Assembly (NCBI GenBank): GCA_963715815.1
Contig: OY970278.1
Coordinates: forward strand, 1,426,001-1,490,000
Length of the DNA: 64,000 nt
Direction: 5' to 3'
From: JAFAMS01 sp963715815
GTDB lineage: Bacteria > Vulcanimicrobiota > Vulcanimicrobiia > Vulcanimicrobiales > Vulcanimicrobiaceae
Within the stretch, counting starts at the first letter, position 1. Every line of letters starts with the position of its first letter. Under the pieces are notes generated by a model. The model did not search any database. It worked only from the letters and a program-made list of their open reading frames with translations, and was not told the origin of the DNA. Position numbers and translations under genes: made by a program. This document shows, piece after piece, positions 33,981-42,220 of this stretch.

Positions 33981-34637
33981 TTACTCAGCGAACCGGAGCC
34001 GCTGCTCGAGAGCGCGCATACCGATGGTGATGACGCCTGTGATCACCAAGTAGTAAATTGCAACGGCGACGAACGCGAGCGAGGTGGCTGCGGTTTGTTC
34101 TGCCAGCGTTCGGGCTTGCAGCGTCAGCTCCATGACCGCAATCGTAGATGCGACAGACGTGTCTTTGACGATCTGGACTAGCTCGTTGCTAATCGCCGGA
34201 AGCGTTCGCACGACCGCAAGCGGCAGCGTTACGAGTCTGAGCGTTTTCCAATAGCCCATACCGAGCGCTTTGGCGGCTTCTTTGTGCCTGCGGCTGACCG
34301 ATTGGAACCCACCGCGATAAACCTCGGCGAAGAACGCCGAATGTTGTGTCGCAAGCGACAGCGCAGCCGCCTGGAACGGTGATAACTGCAAACCGAGCAG
34401 CGGCAGCCCGAAGAAAAAGAAGAACATCTGGACGAGTAATGGCGTATCGCGAAGCACTTCGACGTAGATTGCAACGAGCCACCGAATCCACGCCCAGCGT
34501 GAGTTCCGCAGTAGCGCAAGCCCAAGCCCCGCGATTGCTGCGACCAAGATCGCGAGGATCGCAAGCTCCAGGGCAACCCAGAGTCCCGGCAGCAGGCGTG
34601 GAAACAGGTACGCGAGCTGCCGGGCAAAGGCGTTCAA
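33981..34637 (-). CDS. Polar amino-acid-type ABC permease (second system, HisQ-like)
   Basis: 218 residues with about five membrane segments. YVEVLRDTPLLVQMFFFFFG and HKEAAKALGMGYWKTLRLVT with LPLAVVRTLPAISNELVQIV mark it as the partner permease. One base separates it from the binding-protein gene upstream and 6 bases from the next permease, so the three are co-translated. Confidence 0.92.
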   Translation of the reverse strand: MNAFARQLAYLFPRLLPGLWVALELAILAILVAAIAGLGLALLRNSRWAWIRWLVAIYVEVLRDTPLLVQMFFFFFGLPLLGLQLSPFQAAALSLATQHSAFFAEVYRGGFQSVSRRHKEAAKALGMGYWKTLRLVTLPLAVVRTLPAISNELVQIVKDTSVASTIAVMELTLQARTLAEQTAATSLAFVAVAIYYLVITGVITIGMRALEQRLRFAE

Positions 34638-34638
34638 C

Positions 34639-35466
34639 TTATCTCTCGGGTGGAGCGTGCACGCCGAACCATTTCAGGTAGATCTTGTCGTAGTCGGTGT
34701 AAAGCGAACCGAACCGCATCTCATGAACAAGCGTATTGAGGTAAAGCCACCACTGAAAATCGCCCTGCTTCATGAAAATCGCGTTGTTGTATGTTCCCTG
34801 CGTGTTGCCGGGGAGCATCCGCAGCTCATTTTGATGTTGGCTGACGATCCATGCCAGGAACGGGCGATCGGTGCACGCAGCTTGCGCTTGCCCACTGAGA
34901 ACGGCGGCGTATTGCGCTGCCTGCTGCGTTAGATAGATCGCTTTGGATTTCGGATAGAGCAGCTCGTGTCGTTTGTGGTCCGGATCGACGTTGAGGAAAG
35001 CGATCGTGACCTTGGGGTTGTTCAGGTCTGAAAAACTGTGGAGCGGTGAATTCTTGCGAACGAGGCAGCCATTGCCCGAATCGATGTATCCTTCCGTGAA
35101 GGCCGCCTGGAGAAGGCGCGCCGGATAGACCGTCGTCACCATGATACCGAAATCAGCGCGGCCGCTGTTGACTGTTTCGAATCTTCCGTCAAACGTCGTG
35201 CGAACGAATTCGATCTTGGTTTCGTCGTTGAACAGCGCTTTCGCGATCAGCTTGGCGATGTCGATGTCGAAGCCGGCTAGCTGACCGTCTTTGTCGACGA
35301 ACGCAAACGGCGGAGAGCCGGTCGTCGTAGCGACACGGACGGTTCCGCGTTGCTGAACTTCGGCGAGAAGGGATGTCGCTTGTGCGCTTACCGGGCGGGC
35401 CTGCATCGTGAGTGGAATGATGGCGAGTAACGAACAAGCAAGGAGCATTCGAGCAATTCTAGACAT
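34639..35466 (-). CDS. Polar amino-acid-type ABC substrate-binding protein (second system)
   Basis: 275 residues. A signal peptide covers about residues 1-28 (ending RPVSAQA). GTVRVATTTGSPPFAFVDKD, GFDIDIAKLIAKALF and GRFETVNSGRADFGIMVTTV are family 3 solute-binding motifs. A strong Shine-Dalgarno sequence (GAAGGAGG, 35473-35480) precedes the ATG by 6 bases, which fits a binding protein made in excess. The 41-base gap to the SelA-like gene is the largest inside the operon. Ligand unknown; context suggests an amino acid or related amine. Confidence 0.9.
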   Translation of the reverse strand: MSRIARMLLACSLLAIIPLTMQARPVSAQATSLLAEVQQRGTVRVATTTGSPPFAFVDKDGQLAGFDIDIAKLIAKALFNDETKIEFVRTTFDGRFETVNSGRADFGIMVTTVYPARLLQAAFTEGYIDSGNGCLVRKNSPLHSFSDLNNPKVTIAFLNVDPDHKRHELLYPKSKAIYLTQQAAQYAAVLSGQAQAACTDRPFLAWIVSQHQNELRMLPGNTQGTYNNAIFMKQGDFQWWLYLNTLVHEMRFGSLYTDYDKIYLKWFGVHAPPER

Positions 35467-35507
35467 GCGGCGCCTCCTTCAGCGGAAAGTACGTGTGGGA
35501 AAGTCAA

Positions 35508-36773
35508 TCAACCGAAATAGAGTGAGCTCAACGCTTGCGGTTTTGCGAGGATGCTCGCGAACGCGTCGAGCGATTTGTCGACCGCGTCGACGTAGGCTTG
35601 TGTTCCGCCGAAGCGTGCGAGCGTCTCGGGCGGAATGAACTTGACGAGCAGATCGCCAGTACCAGGCGGCACGCCGACGAAGTGTACGGTGAGAACGCCG
35701 TAGTTCACCAAGAGCAACATGCAGAGTGCGGCCGTCGCCTCGAATGGAACGATGGATGGCGTCGTCGTGCCGGCTCGCCGCATTGCGGTTTGCAAGATGT
35801 CTTCGCCGAGCAGCGCTCCGATGACGGGTGTTTCGGAAACCGTATCGCCGAGGCGTGAGCGTAATGCGGACGTTAGTTCTTTCGTGCATGCAACCAGCTC
35901 GCGAACGCGCTCGGGTGTATACGATTCGAGGGTGTGAACGATCGCGGGATAGAGCAAGGGGCGCACCTCCATTGCAAGCTCCCAGCTCCGCGCGCGCGCT
36001 TTCCCCACCAAATCGGCGCGTCCGGCAAGCAGCCCAAGGCGTGGACCGCGCGTTCCGTACTTGTCGAGACCGGTTGCGACGGCGTCGACGCCGAGATCCA
36101 AGAGTCGTGGTTGATCGAAGATTGCCGGTCCGACCCGAGCTCCTCCGGCGTCGTCCGCGTACACCGCGACGCCACGGGCGCGCGCTGCGGCGATAACGCG
36201 TTTAATCTGATCGAGCTCGAGGATTTCGTACGTGACCGCGAGCCGCGTCATTACGACAAGCGCAACGCGCGGTTGGCGTGCGAGCTCTTCTTCGAATTGT
36301 TCGGCCCCGACGGTGTCAATGAATGTTCCGCCGGCAAGACTCACCGCACGTGGGACCGAGGGATGGCTATAGCTCGCCGAAACACCGATGACGACGTCGC
36401 CGGGCTTGACCGTCACCTGGACAACCGCGATCGTGGCACCGGTTAGGCGATTGAAGGCCGCCACATCGTGCTCGGGAGCTTTTCCGCCCAAGTGTTTGAA
36501 CGTTGCATCGCGCAGCCGATCCGCGTACAGCGACGGCGCCAGCTCGTCAGTGACGAATGCGAGCTCATCCGGTTCCATCGGCAGGCCGTGCTCGAGTCCC
36601 GTAAAGTTGTAAACCTTATCCAGACCGCGAGAACGGATGACGCTCCATGCGCGCTCGAGCTTCTTGAAATCGGTCTCCGTGCTCGTCAAGATGCGGCCGC
36701 GTGCATACGGAAGTCCCGCCGCAAGCGCATTCCCAAATCGATCGGTTCGTTGGCTCGGAAGGTCCTTGATCAC
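35508..36773 (-). CDS. SelA-like PLP-dependent enzyme (fold type I)
   Basis: 421 residues from the GTG at 36773, which overlaps the FadR-type regulator's stop (GTGA); a longer upstream frame would run through that gene. VYNFTGLEHGLPMEPDELAF opens the catalytic part; AVYADDAGGARVGPAI carries the cofactor aspartate and ATGLDKYGTRGPRLGLLAG the PLP lysine, in the style of SelA-like and D-glucosaminate-6-phosphate-ammonia-lyase-like proteins. There is no sign of selenocysteine machinery in the window. Beta-elimination or racemisation of an amino acid is plausible. It is the first enzyme of the operon that includes an importer. Confidence 0.75.
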   Translation of the reverse strand: MIKDLPSQRTDRFGNALAAGLPYARGRILTSTETDFKKLERAWSVIRSRGLDKVYNFTGLEHGLPMEPDELAFVTDELAPSLYADRLRDATFKHLGGKAPEHDVAAFNRLTGATIAVVQVTVKPGDVVIGVSASYSHPSVPRAVSLAGGTFIDTVGAEQFEEELARQPRVALVVMTRLAVTYEILELDQIKRVIAAARARGVAVYADDAGGARVGPAIFDQPRLLDLGVDAVATGLDKYGTRGPRLGLLAGRADLVGKARARSWELAMEVRPLLYPAIVHTLESYTPERVRELVACTKELTSALRSRLGDTVSETPVIGALLGEDILQTAMRRAGTTTPSIVPFEATAALCMLLLVNYGVLTVHFVGVPPGTGDLLVKFIPPETLARFGGTQAYVDAVDKSLDAFASILAKPQALSSLYFG

Positions 36774-37483
36774 TTGATTTTCCCTTTGTGAGTCGATGCG
36801 GAAAGTAACGGATAATGATCGTAGTGTTTGGTGACCGCCGCAACGGCGGCGGAGAGATCTTTGCGTCGGATAGCGTCGGCGATCGCCGCGTGCATGCGTA
36901 ACGAAATCTGTGCCGTATGCGGCGTGTAGCGCTCGTGCAGTAGCCACTGATCGTTGCGATGGCGCTCGATCAATTCGGCGACAGCGCTCTGCAGGAACGG
37001 GTTGTGCGCGGCTGCCGCTACCTCGAGATGGAAATCAAGCGTGGCGAGGAGATAGTCTTTGAGCTCGCCTTTTGCGACCAGCGTCGAGAGCCCGCGCATC
37101 TTGCGGTTTAGTCTGGCAATATCGGCGCGCGTCGCTTTGCGCACTGCGAGACGTACGCACGCGACCTCGAGCGCTTCCCGCGCCTCGAGCGTTTCGGCGA
37201 TGCCGATTCCGGCGAGTACAGTGCGCCGGTCGCGTTCGAAGTCGGGCTTGGGAACGCTCGCGACATAACTCCCGTCGCCGACGCGCGTATCTATATAACC
37301 GGCGAGCTGCAATGCAGCAAGTGCCTCGCGGACGGCTGCACGGCTCACGCGATGACTGGAGGCCAAGGTTCGCTCCGGGGGCAGGCGCATGCCGATCGTC
37401 CATTCGCCCGAGCTGATGTACTGCATGAGGCGATCGACGAGCTGATGGCTTTTCTTTGGGAGCGCGAGAGAGCGAGCTTCCAA
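36770..37483 (-). CDS. GntR-family regulator, FadR subgroup
   Basis: 237 residues. Winged helix-turn-helix at about 10-72 (QLVDRLMQYISSGEW, LPPERTLASSHRVSRAAVREAL, GDGSYVAS), then an all-helical FCD domain (ETLEAREALEVACVRLAVRK, DFHLEVAAAAHNPFL) whose Asp/His residues usually hold a metal and a carboxylic acid effector. It is the first gene of the minus-strand operon reaching to 30120. A PdhR/FadR-like box lies 26-42 bases upstream, consistent with autoregulation and control of the operon. Confidence 0.9.
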   Translation of the reverse strand: MEARSLALPKKSHQLVDRLMQYISSGEWTIGMRLPPERTLASSHRVSRAAVREALAALQLAGYIDTRVGDGSYVASVPKPDFERDRRTVLAGIGIAETLEAREALEVACVRLAVRKATRADIARLNRKMRGLSTLVAKGELKDYLLATLDFHLEVAAAAHNPFLQSAVAELIERHRNDQWLLHERYTPHTAQISLRMHAAIADAIRRKDLSAAVAAVTKHYDHYPLLSASTHKGKIK

Positions 37484-37508
37484 CGGGGAAACCTATTCCA
37501 CCGGTAGG

Positions 37509-37525
37509 ACCGGTCAGACCAATTT
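37509..37525. promoter_or_regulatory. Candidate FadR-subgroup operator
   Basis: On the minus strand AAATTGGTCTGACCGGT resembles the TTGGTNNNACCAA consensus of PdhR/FadR-subgroup regulators, with the left half perfect. ACCGGT also occurs at 37499-37504, giving a second partial half-site. It is upstream of the GntR gene (start 37483) and 75 bases from the plus-strand carboxylase gene, so it might affect both directions. Confidence 0.45.
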
Positions 37526-37599
37526 AGCCCGCGATGCCGGCGCTGTCAAGATGCCTTCGGAAGGGCTGCGGAATCTTTTGCGGGCATGGCACGCATTCG

Positions 37600-37815
37600 A
37601 TGGCAGATCTGAACTACGACGACGTTCGAAAAATCCTCGCCATCCTCGACGCGTCGAGCCTCGAAGAAGTCCATATCGAAATCGGGGATTTCAAGCTCGA
37701 CGTGCGTCGTCGCCGCGGTGCCCGACTGCGCGGCCCAATTGCGGAGGAGCCGCCCGCACATCCTAAGCCGCCGCTTGCGCCCACCAAAGCGCCGCCGAGC
37801 GTCGATTCGGCATGA
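37600..37815 (+). CDS. Small protein resembling the N-terminus of biotin carboxyl carrier protein
   Basis: 71 residues from the ATG at 37600. YDDVRKILAILDASSLEEVH followed by IEIGDFKLDVRRR matches the AccB opening pattern (helix, then a short hairpin), and the tail is Pro/Ala-rich like the AccB linker. The biotinyl domain with its MKM lysine is absent because the frame stops right at the start of the next gene (ATGA overlap at 37812). It may be a truncated carrier or a small adaptor that docks to the carboxyltransferase encoded next. An in-frame ATG at 37534 exists but adds a cysteine-rich segment unlike the family. Confidence 0.6.
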   Translation: MADLNYDDVRKILAILDASSLEEVHIEIGDFKLDVRRRRGARLRGPIAEEPPAHPKPPLAPTKAPPSVDSA

Positions 37816-39242
37816 GAAGTATACGTTTTGTCGATACGACGCTGCGTGACGCGCATCAGTGCTTGTGGTCGACGCGGATGACGACCGCGATGATGCTGCC
37901 GATCGCCCAGTATTTGGATCGCGCCGGCTTCGAAGCGATCGATTTAGAGGGCGGCGCCGTCTTCGATGTCTGCGTGCGCTTCTTACGCGAAGATCCGTGG
38001 GAGCGGATGCGGATCATGAGCGAGGCGATCACGCGCACGCCGCTAATCATCATGACGCGCGGCCAAAGCCTGTACACGTTCGAGCTTTTTTCGGATGACG
38101 TCGTCGAGCTCAACGCGCAACGCATCGCGGCCAACGGAATTCGATATCACACTCCGTACGACGCGCTTAACGACATTCGCAACATCGTCGTCTCGGTGCG
38201 CGCGGCCAAGGAGGCCGGACTTTATGTCGCGGCCGGCGTCGTCTACACGATCAGTCCGGTGCACAGCGATGAATACTACATCCGGAAAGCGCGCGAGATC
38301 ATCGCGCTCGGCGTCGATGCGCTGTACTTGAAGGACCCAAGCGGGCTCCTGACGCCCGAGCGCGTTCGCACGCTGGTGCCGGCGTTACGTTCGGCGATCG
38401 GTTCGATCCCGTTGCAACTGCACACGCATTGTTTGACGGGTCTCGGGCCGCTAGCCGCGCTCGAAGCGATTGCTTGTGGGGTGGACGTCGTTCACACGGC
38501 GACGTCGGTTCTCGCCAATGGCGCCTCGCAGCCGTCGACGGAATGGGTTGCGAAAAACGCACGCCGCAGCGGTTTTGCCGTCGATCTCGATCTGGACATG
38601 CTCGAGCCGGTGCGCGAGCATTTCAAGTACGTTGCAGAGCGTGAAGGCAAGCCACTCGGCGAAGTTCTGGAATACGATCCATTTCACTACGAGCATCACG
38701 TCGCGGGCGGTATGATCTCAAATCTGCGCAGTCAGCTGCGCGATATGGGGATGGAGCATAAGCTGGATGCGATTCTCGCCGAAATGGCGCAGGTCCGCAA
38801 AGATCTCGGTTACCCGATCATCGTGAGCCCCTTTGCGCAGTTCGTCGCAACGCAGGCGACGCTGAACGTTATCGGTGGCGAGCGCTACAAGACGATACCC
38901 GACGAAGTGAAACGCTATGTGCTCGGCTATTATGGCGAGCTGGCGGCGCCCGTCGAATCGAACTTGTACGACCGCATTACAGACGGCGAGCGAATCATGA
39001 CGGAGCGTCCGGGCGATTTGATACCGCTAACTCTCGATCGCATCCGCCGGGAGCGCGGCCCGTTCGACTCCGACGACGATCTACTCTTGGCGGTATTCTA
39101 CGGTGCGGATCAATGCGACGCGCTCAAGGCCGCCGGCCCGATCCAGCGCGCATACGCGGTCGACCGAACCCCGTTGCTCACGCTCCTGCGCGAACTTGCA
39201 GGCCGCGACGACATTGCTTCTTTTCGTTTGGCGAAATCGTGA
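37812..39242 (+). CDS. Carboxyltransferase (pyruvate carboxylase B / transcarboxylase 5S / oxaloacetate decarboxylase alpha type)
   Basis: 476 residues. RFVDTTLRDAHQCLWSTRM at 4-22 and LYLKDPSGLLTPERV with LQLHTHCLTGLGPLAALEA give the TIM-barrel active site: metal ligands in HTH and the lysine (KDPSG for the usual KDMAG) that is carboxylated in this family. A PYC/OADA-type C-terminal domain follows (AGGMISNLRSQLRDMGMEHK, VIGGERYKTIPDEVKRYVLG). There is no biotinyl domain and no biotin carboxylase in the window; only the AccB-like small protein overlaps its start. It moves a carboxyl group to or from a 2-oxo acid or acyl-CoA; which one is unknown. Confidence 0.85.
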   Translation: MRSIRFVDTTLRDAHQCLWSTRMTTAMMLPIAQYLDRAGFEAIDLEGGAVFDVCVRFLREDPWERMRIMSEAITRTPLIIMTRGQSLYTFELFSDDVVELNAQRIAANGIRYHTPYDALNDIRNIVVSVRAAKEAGLYVAAGVVYTISPVHSDEYYIRKAREIIALGVDALYLKDPSGLLTPERVRTLVPALRSAIGSIPLQLHTHCLTGLGPLAALEAIACGVDVVHTATSVLANGASQPSTEWVAKNARRSGFAVDLDLDMLEPVREHFKYVAEREGKPLGEVLEYDPFHYEHHVAGGMISNLRSQLRDMGMEHKLDAILAEMAQVRKDLGYPIIVSPFAQFVATQATLNVIGGERYKTIPDEVKRYVLGYYGELAAPVESNLYDRITDGERIMTERPGDLIPLTLDRIRRERGPFDSDDDLLLAVFYGADQCDALKAAGPIQRAYAVDRTPLLTLLRELAGRDDIASFRLAKS

Positions 39243-39323
39243 TCGAAGTTCTGGGGTGCCCAGGACGAGGATAATCGGAGCCGGGCAACAATGTCCGTAC
39301 CGGTATAGCCGGGGAGGGGAACC

Positions 39324-40655
39324 ATGGCAGTACGTTCGTCCGCTTTAGGAACGAGTAATATTCGGCTCGTCGCATTGGCGAGCACGGTCGGTACCACGGT
39401 TGAGTGGTACGACTTCTTCCTGTACAACACGATGGCGGCGCTTGTCTTCAGCAAGCTCTTTTTTCCGCAGTTCGATCCAGTCGTCGGAACGCTGCTCGCG
39501 TTCACCACATCGTTCGTAGGATTTATCGCTCGTCCGATCGGCGCCGTCGTCTTCGGACACTTCGGCGATCGTATCGGACGCAAGAGCATGCTGATTCTCA
39601 CGTTGCTGATCATGGGCGTCGCAACATTCTTGATCGCATTTCTTCCGACGTACAGTGCGATCGGTACCTCGGCTGCGATCCTGTTGCTCGTGCTCCGTAT
39701 GGTGCAGGGTTTCGGGCTCGGCGGCGAATGGGGCGGCGCGGTATTGATGTCGGCCGAGCACGCCTCGGATCGCGATCGCGGTTTCTACGCAAGCTGGCCG
39801 CAAATCGGCGTTCCCGCCGGTCTGGCGCTCGGCACGATCGTCACGGCCCTGCTCACGCACGGCATGTCCTCGGATGATTTCCTCAGCTACGGCTGGCGCA
39901 TCGGATTCGCACTCAGCGCGGTGCTTGTCGTCATCGGCATCTACATTCGCTTGCGGATTCTCGAGACGCCGCTTTTCGAACAAGTACAAGAGCACAAGCA
40001 GATCGCGACGGTCCCGTTCGCCGAGCTATGGCGCGGCTACGGCCTGAACGTCATCCTCGGCATGGGCATCCGTTACATCGAAGGCGTCGGGTTCAACATC
40101 TACGCGGTGTTCGTGATCGCCTACATGGCCGGAACGCTGAAGTATCCGCGAACCGACGTGCTCAACGCGGTGACGATCGCGGCCATCGTGATGATTTTCT
40201 TCATCCCGTTCTGGTCGCGGCTCTCGGATCGCATCGGGCGGCGCAAAGTTTTCGGCGGCGGTGTAATCGCTACCGGCATTCTTGCATTTCCGGCGTTTTG
40301 GCTGATGGGTCAAGGCGTTAGCTGGGCCTGGCTCGCGATCACGATCCCGTTCGGTATCGCATACGCTGCGATTTATGGACCTGAGGCGGCGCTCTTCAGC
40401 GAGCTGTTCGATACGCGCGTCCGCTATACGGGCATCTCGTTCGTGTATCAGTTCTCCGGCATTTTCGCCAGCGGCTTGACGCCGATCATCGCAACGGCGT
40501 TGTTGAAGACGAGTGGGACGCCGTGGCTCGTCGCGGGCTACATGGTGATCGTCGCCGTGATCAGCTTGATATCGCTGCTCGCCATGCGCAAGTTCTACAT
40601 GCCGATTCCGTCCAACGGCGACTCCTCGGTCGCCGCGGCGGCCGGCGCCGGCTAG
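39324..40655 (+). CDS. MFS transporter, metabolite:H+ symporter (MHS) family
   Basis: 443 residues, 12 membrane segments expected. VALASTVGTTVEWYDFFLYN, FVGFIARPIGAVVFGHFGDR and IGRKSMLILTLLIMGVATFL, then MVQGFGLGGEWGGAVLMSAE are MHS signatures (ShiA/KgtP/ProP relatives). Such proteins import carboxylates or zwitterions with protons through the inner membrane. A purine-rich GGGGAGGGG precedes the ATG. It follows the carboxyltransferase by 81 bases, so the imported substrate may be a dicarboxylate or oxo acid. Its stop overlaps the convergent SDR gene by 4 bases. Confidence 0.92.
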   Translation: MAVRSSALGTSNIRLVALASTVGTTVEWYDFFLYNTMAALVFSKLFFPQFDPVVGTLLAFTTSFVGFIARPIGAVVFGHFGDRIGRKSMLILTLLIMGVATFLIAFLPTYSAIGTSAAILLLVLRMVQGFGLGGEWGGAVLMSAEHASDRDRGFYASWPQIGVPAGLALGTIVTALLTHGMSSDDFLSYGWRIGFALSAVLVVIGIYIRLRILETPLFEQVQEHKQIATVPFAELWRGYGLNVILGMGIRYIEGVGFNIYAVFVIAYMAGTLKYPRTDVLNAVTIAAIVMIFFIPFWSRLSDRIGRRKVFGGGVIATGILAFPAFWLMGQGVSWAWLAITIPFGIAYAAIYGPEAALFSELFDTRVRYTGISFVYQFSGIFASGLTPIIATALLKTSGTPWLVAGYMVIVAVISLISLLAMRKFYMPIPSNGDSSVAAAAGAG

Positions 40656-41413
40656 GTCGTCAGCAGGCCTCCGTCGATCACGACGATCGAGCCGTTGATA
40701 TACGCGGCGAGATCGGAGGCGAGGAACAAGGTTAGGCTCGCAATCTCGGAAGCTTCGGCAATTCTTCCGGCCGGTATGCTGCGCTCGACGCGCAAGCGTA
40801 ACTCCGGATTCGAGAAGCTGTCGTTCGTCATCGGTGTCTGCGTGACCGCGGGCGCGATGGCGTTGACGTTGATTCCCAGCGGTGCATATTCGCGCGCGAA
40901 ACCTTTGGTCAACGCGGCGACCGCCGCTTTGCTCGCGCCGTAAAGCACGTTTCCGACCGATCCTCCGCCTTTGAACGCGGATACCGAAGAGAGGTTGACG
41001 ATCTTTCCGTAACGCTGCTCGCTCATCATATCGAGGGCCGCTTTACAGCACAGATACACGCCGCCGACGTTGATGCGCGAAAGCAGCTCCCAATCGGCGG
41101 GCGTTGAGTCGCGAAGCGAACTCGTTCTCAGAATTCCGGCGCTGTTGACGAGCACGTCGAGACGCTTTTCACGGCTGCGAACGCGTCCGAATGTTTCTTG
41201 CACGGAGTCCGCATCGCCGACGTCGAGGCCAACTCCCTCAGCTGCGGCTCCGCCGGAACGCAGCTCCTCTGCGGCAGCCGTCGCTCCGGCGGCATCCAAA
41301 TCCGCAAGATAGACGCGGGCGCCTTCGCCTGCAAGTGCCTGCGCGATGGCGCGTCCGATTCCGTTCGCCGCGCCCGTGACCAGGGCGATCTTGCCGCCCA
41401 GCCCGAGATCCAT
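40652..41413 (-). CDS. Short-chain dehydrogenase/reductase, FabG-like
   Basis: 253 residues. Cofactor motif TGAANGIGRAIA at 13-24 with an acidic residue after strand 2 (LADLD, favouring NAD), NSAG near 90, catalytic Ser in SSVSAFKGGG, and YGASK with Tyr and Lys. IAPAVTQTPMTN and YINGSIVVIDGG close the fold. It oxidises or reduces an alcohol/ketone pair in the cytoplasm. It stands alone on the minus strand, converging on the MHS gene and divergent from the FecR-like gene. Substrate unknown. Confidence 0.9.
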   Translation of the reverse strand: MDLGLGGKIALVTGAANGIGRAIAQALAGEGARVYLADLDAAGATAAAEELRSGGAAAEGVGLDVGDADSVQETFGRVRSREKRLDVLVNSAGILRTSSLRDSTPADWELLSRINVGGVYLCCKAALDMMSEQRYGKIVNLSSVSAFKGGGSVGNVLYGASKAAVAALTKGFAREYAPLGINVNAIAPAVTQTPMTNDSFSNPELRLRVERSIPAGRIAEASEIASLTLFLASDLAAYINGSIVVIDGGLLTT

Positions 41414-41496
41414 CCTCGGCTGTTCGTTGATTAAGCTGGGGCAAACCTCGGGTCTTTAGAAGGAAGGAAACGGCGACATCCAGGAGCAGCCCTTCG

Positions 41497-42210
41497 ATGC
41501 GGTCTACAGCGGCGGTTCTGTTTGTATCTGTCGTAATGCTCGCAGGGGCTCTCCCCGGTGGAACCTCGAGCGACATGACGTTGCAGCGCTTGACGGGGTA
41601 CGTCGGATATCAGAACAATGCGTCGGCACCGGTGAGTATGGTTGCGTACTCGCGCACGTTCGAGAACGACGCCTACGCATCCACGCAGGCACAATCCATC
41701 GCGGTTCTAGATTTTCCCGACGATTCTCACGTCACTCTGGGCGGAAACAGCGTCATTCAGGTTCACGCCTTGTTCTCGAAGCGCACGCACGTGCGCCGGC
41801 ATCAGGATCCAATTCTGTGGGAAGGCTCGGCGATTCGGCTCCCGTCCGAAGGCTCGGTTTTACGATTCGATATTCATCAGCCGTACGACGGCAACGAGAC
41901 GTACGTCGTCTCGACGCGCTGGGCTCGGATCGCGATTCGCGGAACGACTGCCCTGTTGGCAGATAGCCTGAGCGGCGATATTTTGACGTGTCTTGATTGC
42001 GGTGCCGGCGATATCGTCGCCGACGTCGGCGGAAACGACTTTGCGCTCATCAACAACGAGACGCTGCGCATTCGCTCGAACGGCCGCGTCACGCTCGAAG
42101 AGACGAGTTCAGTCACCCTGCAAGGCTTCATCGACGCGGGATTATCGACGTATGTTGCGCACCCGCAACCGACGGCCAGACCCCGTCCGCGCTGGCACAT
42201 CAAACTCTAG
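41497..42210 (+). CDS. Exported FecR-domain protein
   Basis: 237 residues. A signal peptide covers about 1-20. The middle has the FecR pattern: QSIAVLDFPDDSHVTLGGNS and VLRFDI...TRWARIAIRGTT, a beta-helical segment that elsewhere passes envelope signals to sigma factors. No anti-sigma helix or sigma gene is nearby; instead a GGDEF-EAL gene follows 10 bases after the stop, suggesting a shared transcript and perhaps an envelope input for cyclic-di-GMP. Two cysteines (CLDCG) are close together. The C-terminus is basic and proline-rich. Confidence 0.75.
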   Translation: MRSTAAVLFVSVVMLAGALPGGTSSDMTLQRLTGYVGYQNNASAPVSMVAYSRTFENDAYASTQAQSIAVLDFPDDSHVTLGGNSVIQVHALFSKRTHVRRHQDPILWEGSAIRLPSEGSVLRFDIHQPYDGNETYVVSTRWARIAIRGTTALLADSLSGDILTCLDCGAGDIVADVGGNDFALINNETLRIRSNGRVTLEETSSVTLQGFIDAGLSTYVAHPQPTARPRPRWHIKL

Positions 42211-42220
42211 GCGGCTGAAC

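Noticed and set aside
35508..36773. Selenocysteine synthase (SelA) for a selenoprotein system
   Set aside because: No selB, selC or selD and no selenoprotein nearby; the gene sits in an amino-compound import operon, so only SelA-like fold is claimed.
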